Positions 4,959 to 12,739 of a stretch of 12,879 nucleotides of DNA are shown piece after piece. A program made the position numbers and the translations under genes. Source of the DNA: Hyphomicrobiaceae bacterium (GTDB lineage Bacteria; Pseudomonadota; Alphaproteobacteria; Rhizobiales; Hyphomicrobiaceae); contig JAGRKR010000181.1 of NCBI GenBank assembly GCA_020442225.1, forward strand, positions 1 through 12,879, read 5' to 3'. Under the pieces are notes generated by a model that saw only the letters and a program-made list of their open reading frames with translations, was not told where the DNA came from and did not search any database. Within the stretch, counting starts at the first letter, position 1. Each line of letters starts with the position of its first letter.

Positions 4959-7067
4959 ATGACGTCTCCACGCATACAGCGATTCGATCCCGGCGCGACG
5001 GGGATGGGGGAGGCGGGGACGGTGCTGCTCGGCAGCCGGGCCAGACGGCGACGCAGCGTCACGGTCGTTCCCGCAGGGCGCGTCGCCGATGGGCAGCCGG
5101 GGTCGTCCGCCGTCGGCCTGCTCGAGCGCCTGCGCCACGTGGGGACGGCCTGCGCGACCGCGCCTACTTCGTCATGGCGGGATCACGAGCTCATCGAGCC
5201 GGACTTGGAATTCCTGCTCGGCCGTCGCATCGACCGGGCCACGCTCGCGCGCGCAGCGCGTCTGGCCGCGGCCGCCGATGGTGCGGCGCACCAGGTCCTG
5301 CTGGCGCAGCGCTGGGTGGAGCCTGAAGATTACGCAGCACTTCTCGCAGAGCGGCTGGGCCTGCCGGTCTTCTCTGCCGGGCGTTTGTCGCAGGGCGCGG
5401 TCAGGCCCGCTCGCGTCGAGCTCTGGCAGGGCGCGCAGGCGGTCGCGATCACGGTGGCCATCGGCGCGGCAACGGTGACGCTCCTCGATGCGAGCAGTGC
5501 TCCGCCCCGTGTGGTGGCCGGTCACGTGGCGGCGCTGGCGGCGCGCGGGCATGCGGTGATGCTGGCGACCGCCGGTGTCGTCGGCGATCTCGCGGCCATG
5601 CTCGAGCGGGGGCCGAACCTGCGGGAGGCCGTGTTCGGCCTGCGTCGCCGCCACCCCGCGCTCTCGGCGGCCTATCCCGTGGCGATCTGGCAGCTCGTGC
5701 TGCTGACCTCGCTGATCGGGCTGACCCTCGGCGGCATGATCATGGCGCCGGCCGCAGCCTTCCTGCTCGTCTCGGTGCTGGTGTCGTTGCCGTTCCTGTG
5801 CGTCGTCCTGCTGCGCTCGGTGGCTCTGGTCGAGCTGCTCGGGACGGGGCGTAAGACGCCAACGGCCGACCGGCTCGCGGACAATCGGCTGCCCTCCTAC
5901 ACGGTGCTCGTGCCGCTGTTCCGCGAGGTCGCGGTGCTCGGGCAGATCGTCGATGCACTGGGGCGGCTGGACTATCCCGCGTCCAAGCTGCAGATCCTGC
6001 TCATTCTCGAAGAGGTCGACGGCATGACGCGTGCCGCCGTGGCGGGGATGACGCTGCCCGGCAATTTCGAGGTCGTAATCGTGCCGGACGCGCAACCGCG
6101 CACGAAGCCGAAGGCCCTCAATTACGCGCTCGCGCGCGCACGCGGCGAGCTGGTCGCCGTCTATGACGCCGAGGATCTGCCCGCGCCCGATCAACTTCGG
6201 CAAGCCGTCGCGGCTTTCTCCGACGGGCGACGGCGTCTCGCCTGCGTGCAGGCGCGGCTCAACATATACAACACGCACAGGAGCTGGCTGACGCGGCACT
6301 TCATGCTCGAGTACTCGGCGCTGTTCGACGGACTGCTGCCGGCGCTCGATCGCTCCCGATTGCCGCTGCCGCTCGGGGGGACCTCCAATCACTTTCGCGC
6401 CGACGTCCTGCGTGCTGTCGGCGCCTGGGACCCCTTCAACGTGACGGAGGATGCCGATCTCGGCTTTCGACTGGCGCGGGCCGGCTGGAGTGTCGGCATG
6501 ATCGAGTCGGTGACGCTCGAGGAAGCGCCCGTCGGCTTCGGCGACTGGTTGCCTCAGCGCACGCGCTGGCTCAAGGGCTGGATGCAGACGTACCTCGTGC
6601 ATCTGCGCAACCCGCGCCTGCTCTATCGCGAGCTCGGCATGCGCGGTGTGGTGGGTTTCGTGGTCGTCATGGGCGGCCAGCTGCTGTCGACGCTCGCCTA
6701 TCCCGTATTCACCGCGCTACTCGTGCTCGGCGCCATCTTCGATGCGCTTCTGGCGGTGCCTCGCGGGCCATGGGGTCAAGCCCTTCTCGTCGTGGCGCTG
6801 CTCAATCTCGTGCTTGGCCATGTCAGCGCGATGCTACTGGCCGCCGTCGCCGCCGGTCGCAGGGCGGGCCGGCCGCCGCTTGCGCTCGTGCTTTCCATGC
6901 CGGTCTACTGGCTGCTCATTTCGCTCGCCGGCTACCGGGCGCTCTTCCAGCTCATGCGCGATCCGTTCCTGTGGGAGAAGACCGATCATGTCGGGCTCGC
7001 CACCGGTCGGCGCACTCTCCTGCCGTCACTCGCAGGAGCGGCCGCATCGTGGAGCCGACCGGTGTAG
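4959..7067 (+). CDS. Membrane GT2 glycosyltransferase with N-terminal MshEN-like domain
   Basis: The 702-aa protein is a processive-type family 2 glycosyltransferase. The N-terminal part carries an MshEN/GspE-N-like helical unit at about 84-140 (LLGRRIDRATLARAARLA, then WVEPEDYAALLAERLGLPVF). Two membrane segments lie at about 240-260 and 264-292. The catalytic domain follows, with LVPLFRE at 317-323, EEVD at 351-354, DAED at 403-406, TEDAD at 496-500 and QRTRW at 533-537, the D, D, D, Q-x-x-R-W set of cellulose-synthase-like enzymes. Three more membrane segments lie at about 564-600, 607-632 and 641-660. It probably builds or exports a cell-surface polysaccharide from a nucleotide sugar at the inner membrane. 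The sugar is unknown. The same architecture is seen in XagB/NfrB-type proteins. The start is uncertain. GTG 4923, ATG 4959, ATG 5004 and GTG 5022 are all in frame, and codon bias becomes strong only from about 4980. Confidence 0.85.
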   Translation: MTSPRIQRFDPGATGMGEAGTVLLGSRARRRRSVTVVPAGRVADGQPGSSAVGLLERLRHVGTACATAPTSSWRDHELIEPDLEFLLGRRIDRATLARAARLAAAADGAAHQVLLAQRWVEPEDYAALLAERLGLPVFSAGRLSQGAVRPARVELWQGAQAVAITVAIGAATVTLLDASSAPPRVVAGHVAALAARGHAVMLATAGVVGDLAAMLERGPNLREAVFGLRRRHPALSAAYPVAIWQLVLLTSLIGLTLGGMIMAPAAAFLLVSVLVSLPFLCVVLLRSVALVELLGTGRKTPTADRLADNRLPSYTVLVPLFREVAVLGQIVDALGRLDYPASKLQILLILEEVDGMTRAAVAGMTLPGNFEVVIVPDAQPRTKPKALNYALARARGELVAVYDAEDLPAPDQLRQAVAAFSDGRRRLACVQARLNIYNTHRSWLTRHFMLEYSALFDGLLPALDRSRLPLPLGGTSNHFRADVLRAVGAWDPFNVTEDADLGFRLARAGWSVGMIESVTLEEAPVGFGDWLPQRTRWLKGWMQTYLVHLRNPRLLYRELGMRGVVGFVVVMGGQLLSTLAYPVFTALLVLGAIFDALLAVPRGPWGQALLVVALLNLVLGHVSAMLLAAVAAGRRAGRPPLALVLSMPVYWLLISLAGYRALFQLMRDPFLWEKTDHVGLATGRRTLLPSLAGAAASWSRPV

Positions 7068-7134
7068 ACTCGGCGCATCCACTGACCTAACCTGTCGTCT
7101 CCAGGCGGAATTTCCAGAGAGACGGGAGTCGGGC

Positions 7135-8091
7135 ATGAGACTGAACAGACGTGCTATCGCAGCATTGAGCGCCGTTTCGCTCATCGGGTCGAGCATCACC
7201 CTGCCGAGCGCCGCACACGCCAAGCCCGACCAGATTACGATCTATACTGGTCCGCTCAACACCAGCTACTACATCATCGGCGGCTGGCTCGCGACGCTGC
7301 TCCAGAAGGACGGCGTCAAGGCCAACAGCGAGAACGGTGGCGCCGTCGCAAACATCATTCGCGTCTCCGGCAACGTCAAGTCGATCGGCATGACCAGCGC
7401 GGTCCTGACGCCTGTCGCGAAGGCTGGTGAGAAGCCGTTTGCGAAGCCGATCTCCAACACCTGCGCCATCCAGACGTTCGCGCATGCCGCCTTCCAGCTC
7501 CTGGTGAGGAAGGACAGCGGGGTCAAGGCGGCTGCCGATCTCAAGGGCAAGAAGTTCTCTTACCAGGCCCCCGGCACGATCTCGAATTTCACGTTCGTGC
7601 ACTACCTCCAGGTGCATGGGATGAAGCTCACTGACGTCCAGGGTGCCGTCGGTGGCCAGGTCTTTGGCTCCGATGGTGTGAAGGACCGGCGTTTCGTCGG
7701 CTTCGTCGCCATGAGCAGCTATCCCTCTGCCCCCTATGCCGATGCCGCGCGCTCGGTGCCGTCGATGCTGCTGCCGATCGATGACGCCACGTTCGCCAAG
7801 CTTCAGAAGCTCAATCCCGGCTATGACCGCGCCATTGTCCCGGCCGGCACCTATCAGGGACAGGATAAGCCCGTCCCCTCGTTCGGCACGGTGTCCTACA
7901 TTTTCATGAACACGGGCAGCTCCGAGGCGGACCAGTACTACGTCACGAAGATGCTGCACACGCATTGGAAGGACTTCTACGCCACGCATGCGGCCACCCG
8001 CTACGTCACGCTGAAGACGGCCGCGAAGATCCCCGGTACTCCGCTTTGCCCGGGCGCCGCGAAGTACTGGAAAGAGGTAGGTGCCCTCTGA
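7135..8091 (+). CDS. TAXI-family TRAP transporter solute receptor
   Basis: The 318-aa protein starts with a signal peptide (MRLNRRAIAALSAVSLIG, cleavage likely after AHA at 27-29). The mature part opens with ITIYTGPLNTSYYIIGGWLA at 34-53, the TAXI-type start of the fold. NSENGGAVANIIRVSGN at 64-80 and SIGMTSA at 83-89 correspond to the TGGS-x-EN...ADIG region of TAXI receptors. Length is typical (about 320 aa). It should capture a carboxylate-bearing solute in the periplasm and hand it to the TRAP permease encoded next. A cysteine pair, Cys110 and Cys305, might form a disulfide. ATG 7135 is preceded by GGGAG at 7124-7128. A longer open frame upstream overlaps the glycosyltransferase and lacks a signal peptide at its start, so it is rejected. 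The 67-bp gap after the glycosyltransferase shows no clear terminator, so read-through is possible. Confidence 0.88.
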   Translation: MRLNRRAIAALSAVSLIGSSITLPSAAHAKPDQITIYTGPLNTSYYIIGGWLATLLQKDGVKANSENGGAVANIIRVSGNVKSIGMTSAVLTPVAKAGEKPFAKPISNTCAIQTFAHAAFQLLVRKDSGVKAAADLKGKKFSYQAPGTISNFTFVHYLQVHGMKLTDVQGAVGGQVFGSDGVKDRRFVGFVAMSSYPSAPYADAARSVPSMLLPIDDATFAKLQKLNPGYDRAIVPAGTYQGQDKPVPSFGTVSYIFMNTGSSEADQYYVTKMLHTHWKDFYATHAATRYVTLKTAAKIPGTPLCPGAAKYWKEVGAL

Positions 8092-8099
8092 CGATGAGT

Positions 8100-8125
8100 A
8101 GGCCCCGGCCACTCGGCCGGGGCCT
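8100..8125 (+). promoter_or_regulatory. GC-rich intercistronic hairpin between TRAP receptor and permease
   Basis: AGGCCCCGGCC, ACTC, GGCCGGGGCCT is a perfect 11-bp inverted repeat with a 4-nt loop, 8 nt after the receptor stop codon. No T-run follows, so it is not a classical intrinsic terminator. In transporter operons a hairpin here commonly protects the receptor message and reduces downstream expression, allowing more receptor than permease. That role is an inference from position. Alternatively it may be an attenuating or Rho-assisted terminator. Confidence 0.7.
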
Positions 8126-8218
8126 GCCCGGCGCCAGAACGCTGTGACCGAAGGGGTGGGACTGAGGCACGGCAAACGCCCTCGCACGTGATGGCGGCGG
8201 CCGCGAGCAGGATGTTGG

Positions 8219-10177
8219 GTGGGGCAATCCGTGAGCGTCGCTGATCGAGAAGGTCTGCCATCCTGGCGGAATGACATTCTTCCGTTCTTTCAGGGCTTCG
8301 ACCTGAAGAAGGCGGCTTCCCTCGTCGCCATCGCCATGTCGGCCTATCACCTCTACACGGGTTATATGGGCGAGCCCGTGCCTGAGATGCACAGGCCGAT
8401 GCACCTCGCGTTTGCTCTGTCGGTGCTGTTTCTCGATACCACCGCCACGGGGCTGACCGGTATCCGGCGCTGGCTGGCGATCGCCTGGGACATGGCCGTG
8501 ATCGGCCTCCTGGTGGCATCCACCGCCTACCTCGTGCTCCATGTTCCCTATGTCCAGAGCCGGCTGCAGTTCGTCGAGCCAGTGACTGGCCTGGAGCTGC
8601 TCTTGAGCGTCGGTCTGATGCTCGTCATCCTCGAATCCGCCCGGCGCACGACCGGCTGGGTGCTGGTGTTCGTCGTGCTCGCCAGCATCCTCTACGCCAT
8701 GTACGGCAATCACCTGCCCAATCCGTTCTGGCACGCCGGCAAGTCTCTCGGCGAGGTCATGGAGCTGATGTACCTCACCACGCTCGGGATCTGGGGAACG
8801 CCGCTCGGCGTGACGGCGAGCTATATCTTTCACTTCGTGTTCTTCAGCGCCCTCCTGATCGCCTCCGGCGCCGGCCGGTTCTTCACCGATGCGGCCAATG
8901 CACTGACGGGCAGGCGGGTCGGCGGGCCGGCCAAGACGGCCGTCGTCTCCAGCGCCTTCATGGCCTCCGTGTCCGGCACGGCTGCCGGTAACGTCGTGAC
9001 GACCGGGTCCTTCACCATCCCGGCCATGAAGGCGGCCGGCTACCATCCGACCTTTGCCGCGGCGGTCGAGGCGGTGGCCTCAACGGGCGGCCTGGTGACG
9101 CCGCCGGTGCTGGGCGCGACCGCGTTCGTCATGGCCGAGATGACCGGAATCTCCTACGCCGACATCGCCGTCGCCACGATCCTGCCGGCTGTCCTCTACT
9201 ACATCGGCACCTACGTCACAGTGGACCTCGAGGCCCGCCGGCTCAAGCTCGCGCCGATGCGTGAGGCGGACATCCCGAGCCTTGTGGCCGTCTTCCGCTC
9301 CCGCGGCTACCTGCTCTTGCCGCTGCTGGCCCTGGTCTACTTTATCGTGGAGGGCTATACGCTGGTGCGTGGCGCCATCTGGGCGATCATATCGCTGTTG
9401 GTGCTGCTGCTCATATTCGACCGCGAGAGCCGGCGGCGCATCGTCTGGATACTCTGGGATACGTTCACGCAGGCGCCCCGCATGATCGCCCAGATCACGG
9501 TTGCCGTGACGATCGGCGGCATCCTGGTCGGCGTCATCGTGCAGACCGGCATCGGCGTGCGGCTCTCGGCGATCATCCTCGATCTGGCCGGCGGCCAGCT
9601 CTTCACCATCCTGCTGTTGACGATGCTGTTCTCGATCGTGCTCGGCATGGGCATGCCCGCCACCGGCGCCTACATCATCCTGGCGCTGCTGCTGGCGCCC
9701 GGCATGGTGAAGCTGGGTGTACCGCTCATGGCGGCGCACATGTTCATCTTCTACGGCGGCGCCAAGTCGAACATCACGCCGCCTGTCGCCATCGCGTCGT
9801 TCGCGGCGGCGGCCATCGCCGGTTCACCGCCGATGCGCACGGCCTGGCGCTCGTTCATCATCGGCCTGCCGATCTACATCCTGCCCTTCATGTTCGTCTA
9901 CTCGCCGGAGTTGCTCGGGATCGGCGGCTACGGCTTCGGCACGATGTGGCGGTTCATCACGGCCGCCTTCGGCATCGTGTCCATCAACCTCGCGTGTGTG
10001 GGCTGGTTCCTGCGGCCGCTCGCGACCTGGGAGCGCCTGCTGGCGCTGGTTGCCGCGGGCGTCCTCATCTTCCCGGGGGTCTGGTACGACCTGGCGGGCT
10101 TCTCCCTCTTCGCGGCGCTGATCGGCTGGTGCTACGCGACGCGTGGGCCGGGCAGGGCCACGGACAGCGCCCGGTGA
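8219..10177 (+). CDS. TRAP transporter fused permease (4TM DctQ-like plus 12TM DctM-like), TAXI type
   Basis: The 652-aa polytopic inner-membrane protein joins the small and large TRAP membrane subunits, as is usual for TAXI systems. The N-terminal part (about 30-160) holds four hydrophobic segments of DctQ type. The large subunit follows, with SVSGTAAGNVVTTGSFTIPA at 250-269, GGLVTPPVLGATAFVMAE at 290-307, LGMGMPATGAYIILALLLAP at 475-494, and SNITPPVAIASFAAAAIAG at 517-535. These are the paired signature loops of DctM. It should drive ion-coupled solute import with the receptor encoded upstream. Substrate is not predictable. The loops GGLVTPP and YGGAKSNITPP deviate from the common GGQIMPP and YFA..S.ITPP forms. 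A GTG at 8219 is taken as start, and a second GTG at 8231 is almost as good. Both have purine-rich sequence upstream. The last 15 residues are a hydrophilic tail. Confidence 0.9.
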   Translation: MGQSVSVADREGLPSWRNDILPFFQGFDLKKAASLVAIAMSAYHLYTGYMGEPVPEMHRPMHLAFALSVLFLDTTATGLTGIRRWLAIAWDMAVIGLLVASTAYLVLHVPYVQSRLQFVEPVTGLELLLSVGLMLVILESARRTTGWVLVFVVLASILYAMYGNHLPNPFWHAGKSLGEVMELMYLTTLGIWGTPLGVTASYIFHFVFFSALLIASGAGRFFTDAANALTGRRVGGPAKTAVVSSAFMASVSGTAAGNVVTTGSFTIPAMKAAGYHPTFAAAVEAVASTGGLVTPPVLGATAFVMAEMTGISYADIAVATILPAVLYYIGTYVTVDLEARRLKLAPMREADIPSLVAVFRSRGYLLLPLLALVYFIVEGYTLVRGAIWAIISLLVLLLIFDRESRRRIVWILWDTFTQAPRMIAQITVAVTIGGILVGVIVQTGIGVRLSAIILDLAGGQLFTILLLTMLFSIVLGMGMPATGAYIILALLLAPGMVKLGVPLMAAHMFIFYGGAKSNITPPVAIASFAAAAIAGSPPMRTAWRSFIIGLPIYILPFMFVYSPELLGIGGYGFGTMWRFITAAFGIVSINLACVGWFLRPLATWERLLALVAAGVLIFPGVWYDLAGFSLFAALIGWCYATRGPGRATDSAR

Positions 10178-10199
10178 CCGTCGCGCACCGACGCGACGG
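10178..10199. terminator. Hairpin between convergent permease and ABM genes (possible bidirectional terminator)
   Basis: CCGTCGCG, CACCGA, CGCGACGG is a perfect 8-bp GC-rich stem directly after the permease stop codon and 12 nt beyond the ABM gene's stop on the other strand. Neither side has a proper T-run. The position between two convergent genes suggests it stops or protects both messages. As an intrinsic terminator it is non-canonical. Confidence 0.5.
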
Positions 10200-10211
10200 G
10201 AAAACCGCCCG

Positions 10212-10571
10212 TCAGCGTGCCTGGTCGGAATGGGCGGCGCGGCTGTCCTGCGGGGCGTCCTCCCGGCGCTCGGTCATGCCGTAGTCGCGCATGACACCGG
10301 CCACCCGGAGCCGATAATCCTTGAAAATGCCGTTGCGCCCGGCAGCCTGCGTGGCGCGGTGCCCCTGGTGGTTGCGCCAGGCGGCCACGGCGGCCTCGTC
10401 TCGCCAGAACGACAAGGACAGCATCTTGCCGGGCTCGGTGAGGCTTTCGAACCGCTCGACGGAAATGAAGCCGTCGGCCTTCTCGAGCTCCGCCTTGAGG
10501 CGGGCGGCATGGCCGAGGTAGCTCTCCTTGCGACCATCGGCCGGCCAGACCTCGAAGATGACGGCAATCAT
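10212..10571 (-). CDS. Antibiotic-biosynthesis-monooxygenase (ABM) fold protein
   Basis: The protein is 119 aa from the chosen start. MIAVIFEVWPADGRKESYL at the N-terminus, ELEKADGFISVERFESL (about 28-44), GKMLSLSFWRDEAAVAAWRN (split over 48-67), and HQGHRATQAAGR after it match the dimeric ABM ferredoxin-like fold. Typical features are the beta-strand start, G-F-x-x-x-E-R-F, and the S-F-W-R-D-E-x-A-x-x-A-W-R segment. Members range from quinone-forming monooxygenases to haem-degrading enzymes to proteins of unknown role, so no reaction is assigned. The C-terminal 25 residues are charged and probably disordered. Two ATGs compete, at 10577 and 10571. The second has AGGGG 8 nt upstream, against only 2 nt for the first, and gives the usual MIAVIFEV start. 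The gene is convergent with the permease and faces away from the korC-like gene. Confidence 0.8.
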   Translation of the reverse strand: MIAVIFEVWPADGRKESYLGHAARLKAELEKADGFISVERFESLTEPGKMLSLSFWRDEAAVAAWRNHQGHRATQAAGRNGIFKDYRLRVAGVMRDYGMTERREDAPQDSRAAHSDQAR

Positions 10572-10579
10572 CGCCATAT

Positions 10580-10584
10580 CCCCT
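10580..10584 (-). promoter_or_regulatory. Ribosome-binding site deciding the ABM protein start
   Basis: AGGGG on the minus strand lies 8 nt before ATG 10571-10569 but only 2 nt before ATG 10577-10575. Normal spacing therefore favours the second ATG. Confidence 0.55.
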
Positions 10585-10739
10585 GTTGGAAAGACGTTAG
10601 GAAGTGGTTGCCTCTGCGGTCCGAGCCTGACATCAGCTGGTGCCGTGATCGGCGCTGGCCAGCATCTCAGTGCCGACGGGCAAGCGCAACTGCTACCTGA
10701 TGCACGTCAGTGGTGACCGGCTGGAGCACGGAGGCGAAA

Positions 10740-10788
10740 GGATGGTTTACCGCCATCCACGGGTGAGTGGCGACGCAGTCAATGGCGG
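10740..10788. repeat. Nested inverted repeats upstream of the korC promoter (possible operator)
   Basis: GGATGG (10740-10745) pairs with CCATCC (10753-10758) across 7 nt. The overlapping CCGCCAT (10750-10756) pairs with ATGGCGG (10782-10788). The two CCGCCAT half-sites are centred 32 bp apart, about three helical turns, and the second ends one base before the predicted -35 element. This geometry suits a regulator binding cooperatively next to the promoter. No regulator gene is adjacent, and chance is possible. Confidence 0.4.
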
Positions 10789-10789
10789 A

Positions 10790-10818
10790 TTGACAGCGGT
10801 CACATCACTTTGAAGAAT
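10790..10818 (+). promoter_or_regulatory. Predicted sigma70-like promoter of the korC-korA unit
   Basis: A perfect TTGACA (10790-10795) is followed after 17 nt by AAGAAT (10813-10818), which matches TATAAT at four of six positions. This gives a 5' leader of about 80 nt before the ATG at 10904. The local sequence is AT-rich compared with the rest of the window. It is the best promoter match I see in the window. Confidence 0.5.
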
Positions 10819-10903
10819 AAATTGTGAGACATGACGTCCAATTGGCAGTATCAAGCACCGCGCCACGGTCAGGCAAGGCCGGGCCAGAATTCGGGAGGAA
10901 CGA

Positions 10904-12739
10904 ATGTCGCAAGCCTCAGCCGCGCTGGAGCGCCGCGGGGTTTCCCCAACCGACATTGAAGACCCCAACTACTTCCACAAGGTGATCGATTGCCAGTGGG
11001 CGTGTCCAACGCACACACCGGTGCCGGAGTACATCCGGTTGATCGCCCAGGGCCGCTATGCAGCGGCCTATCTGTTGAACTGGGAGAGCAATGTTTTTCC
11101 AGGCATCCTCGGCCGGGTCTGTGACCGGCCGTGCGAGCCTGCCTGCCGTCGCGGCCGTGTCGAGGAGAAGCCCGTCGCGATCTGCCGCCTCAAGCGCGTG
11201 GCGGCCGATCACAAGGGTGAGATCGATGCCTTCATTCCCAAGGCTCCGGCCGAGCGGAACGGCAAGCGCGTCGCCCTGATCGGCGGCGGCCCGGCCGCGC
11301 TGACGGTTGCCCGCGATCTGTTGCCGCTTGGCTACACCTGCGTGCTTTTCGAGAAGGACCCGCAGGGCGGCGGCCTGATGCGCACGAACATCCCGTCCTT
11401 CCGCCTGCCGGTCGAGGTGCTCGACGAGGAGGTCGGTCGCGTCGTCTCGATGGGTCTCGAGGCCCGTTTCGGGCACGAGATCAAGAGCCTCAAGGCGGTG
11501 CTCGACGAAGGGTTCGACGCGGTGTTCGTCGGCACCGGTGCGCCCAAGGGCAAGGACCTGTCCATTACCGGTCGCGCCGAGGCCGACAAGAACATCCACA
11601 TCGGCATCGACTGGCTGACCTCGGTCGCCTTCGGTCACGTGGAGAAGGTCGGCAAGCGCATCGTCGTGATCGGCGGCGGCAACACGGCGATGGATTGCTG
11701 CCGCACCGCGCTGCGCCTCGGTGCCGAGCATGTGACGGTCACCGTGCGCAGCCCGCGCAAGGACATGAAGGCGTCGGACTGGGAGATCGAGGAGGCCGAG
11801 CACGAGGGCATTCCGATCCTCGACAACCACAATCCCAAGGCATTCCTGCTCGACAAGGGGCGCCTCGTCGGCGTCCGGTTCGAAAAGATGCGGGCGGAAT
11901 ACACGGATGGTCGCCGCAAGCTCATCGCGACCGGCGAAGAGATCGATATCCCCTGTGACGACGTGTTGATGGCCATCGGCCAGGAGAACGCCTTCCCCTG
12001 GATCGAGCGCAACATCGGCCTGACCTTCAACGAATGGGAGATGCCCACGGTCGACAAGGCGACGATGATGTCGACCCGCCCGGGTGTGTTCTTCGGCGGC
12101 GATGCCGCCTGGGGACCCGAGAACATCATCTGGGCCGTCGCTCACGGCCACAAGGCGGCGATCTCGATCGACCTGTATTGCCGCGGCCAGGATCTCACCA
12201 AGCGCCCCAACTCCGCATCGACTCTCGTCAGCCAGAAGATGGGCATTCACGAGTGGTCGTACGACAACGATTTCTCGCCCGAGCGGCGGGTGCCGGTGCC
12301 GCATGCCGACCTCAATGTCTCGCTGCGCAATCTGAAAGTGGAAGTCGAGCTCGGCTATGACGATCAGCTTGCGCTCAAGGAGGCGCATCGCTGCCTGAAT
12401 TGCGACGTGCAGACCGTCTTCACGCGCTCGTTGTGCATCGAGTGCGACGCCTGCGTCGACATCTGTCCGGTCGATTGCATCAACTTCACCGACAACGCGC
12501 CGGAGGCCGAGCTGCGCGCCGGCCTCAGGGTGCCGTCGAGCAATCAGGCGCAGGACATCTACGTTTCCGATCGGCTCAAGACCGGTCGGATCATGGCCAA
12601 GGACGAGGATGTCTGCCTGCACTGCGGCCTCTGCGCCGAGCGGTGCCCGACGGGCGCCTGGGACATGCAGAAGTTCACGTTCGTCGAGGCGCAGGCGGCC
12701 AAGGCCTGCCTCAACCATCACATGGCTTACATCAAATGA
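10904..12739 (+). CDS. korC: GltD-like NAD(P)/FAD oxidoreductase fused to a two-cluster ferredoxin domain; KorC-like electron-transfer subunit
   Basis: The 611-aa cytosolic protein has three parts. The N-terminal GltD-type Fe-S region carries Cys30, Cys34, Cys73, Cys77 and Cys81 (CQWACPTHTP and RVCDRPCEPACRRG). The flavoprotein core has the FAD motif GGGPAA at 127-132 and the NAD(P) motif GGGNTAMD at 257-264. The C-terminal region has two ferredoxin-type 4Fe-4S motifs: Cys511/514/517/521 followed by Pro, and Cys571/574/577/581 followed by Pro. It should pass electrons between ferredoxin-level clusters and NAD(P). Its ATGA overlap with a KorA-type 2-oxoacid:ferredoxin oxidoreductase gene points to a KorC-like subunit, as in the NADP-dependent 2-oxoglutarate oxidoreductase of Azoarcus evansii. 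Arg residues in TVRSPRKD (280-287) hint at NADP. GGGAGG at 10893-10898 sits 5 nt before the ATG. A GltD proper would lack the C-terminal ferredoxin. The symbol rests on context and architecture. Confidence 0.85.
   Translation: MSQASAALERRGVSPTDIEDPNYFHKVIDCQWACPTHTPVPEYIRLIAQGRYAAAYLLNWESNVFPGILGRVCDRPCEPACRRGRVEEKPVAICRLKRVAADHKGEIDAFIPKAPAERNGKRVALIGGGPAALTVARDLLPLGYTCVLFEKDPQGGGLMRTNIPSFRLPVEVLDEEVGRVVSMGLEARFGHEIKSLKAVLDEGFDAVFVGTGAPKGKDLSITGRAEADKNIHIGIDWLTSVAFGHVEKVGKRIVVIGGGNTAMDCCRTALRLGAEHVTVTVRSPRKDMKASDWEIEEAEHEGIPILDNHNPKAFLLDKGRLVGVRFEKMRAEYTDGRRKLIATGEEIDIPCDDVLMAIGQENAFPWIERNIGLTFNEWEMPTVDKATMMSTRPGVFFGGDAAWGPENIIWAVAHGHKAAISIDLYCRGQDLTKRPNSASTLVSQKMGIHEWSYDNDFSPERRVPVPHADLNVSLRNLKVEVELGYDDQLALKEAHRCLNCDVQTVFTRSLCIECDACVDICPVDCINFTDNAPEAELRAGLRVPSSNQAQDIYVSDRLKTGRIMAKDEDVCLHCGLCAERCPTGAWDMQKFTFVEAQAAKACLNHHMAYIK

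Larger units (their letters stand above)
10572..10903. other. Gene-free regulatory stretch between ABM protein and korC-like gene
   Basis: This 332-bp interval separates two divergently oriented genes. No coding frame with convincing codon bias or a ribosome-binding site is seen. The right half is clearly AT-richer than the rest of the window (for example GAAGAATAAATTG at 10812-10824), as expected for a promoter. It contains inverted repeats and a sigma70-like promoter, listed separately. In the left half, 10585-10735, I recognise nothing. Confidence 0.6.

Noticed and set aside
4769..5062. Longer reading frame upstream of the solute-binding protein
   Set aside because: It would bury the export signal and overlap the start of the divergent glycosyltransferase. 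AGGAG supports 4768.
6646..7134. Upstream extension of the TAXI receptor frame
   Set aside because: It is the +1 shadow of the glycosyltransferase C-terminus. The receptor's signal peptide and ribosome-binding site start it at 7135.
10699..10812. Short 37-codon plus-strand frame in the intergenic region
   Set aside because: No ribosome-binding site, no codon bias, and it overlaps the predicted promoter and inverted repeats.
10916..12721. Long 601-codon open frame antisense to the korC-like gene
   Set aside because: Antisense shadow of a well-supported gene. It lacks a recognisable domain and has poor codon bias.
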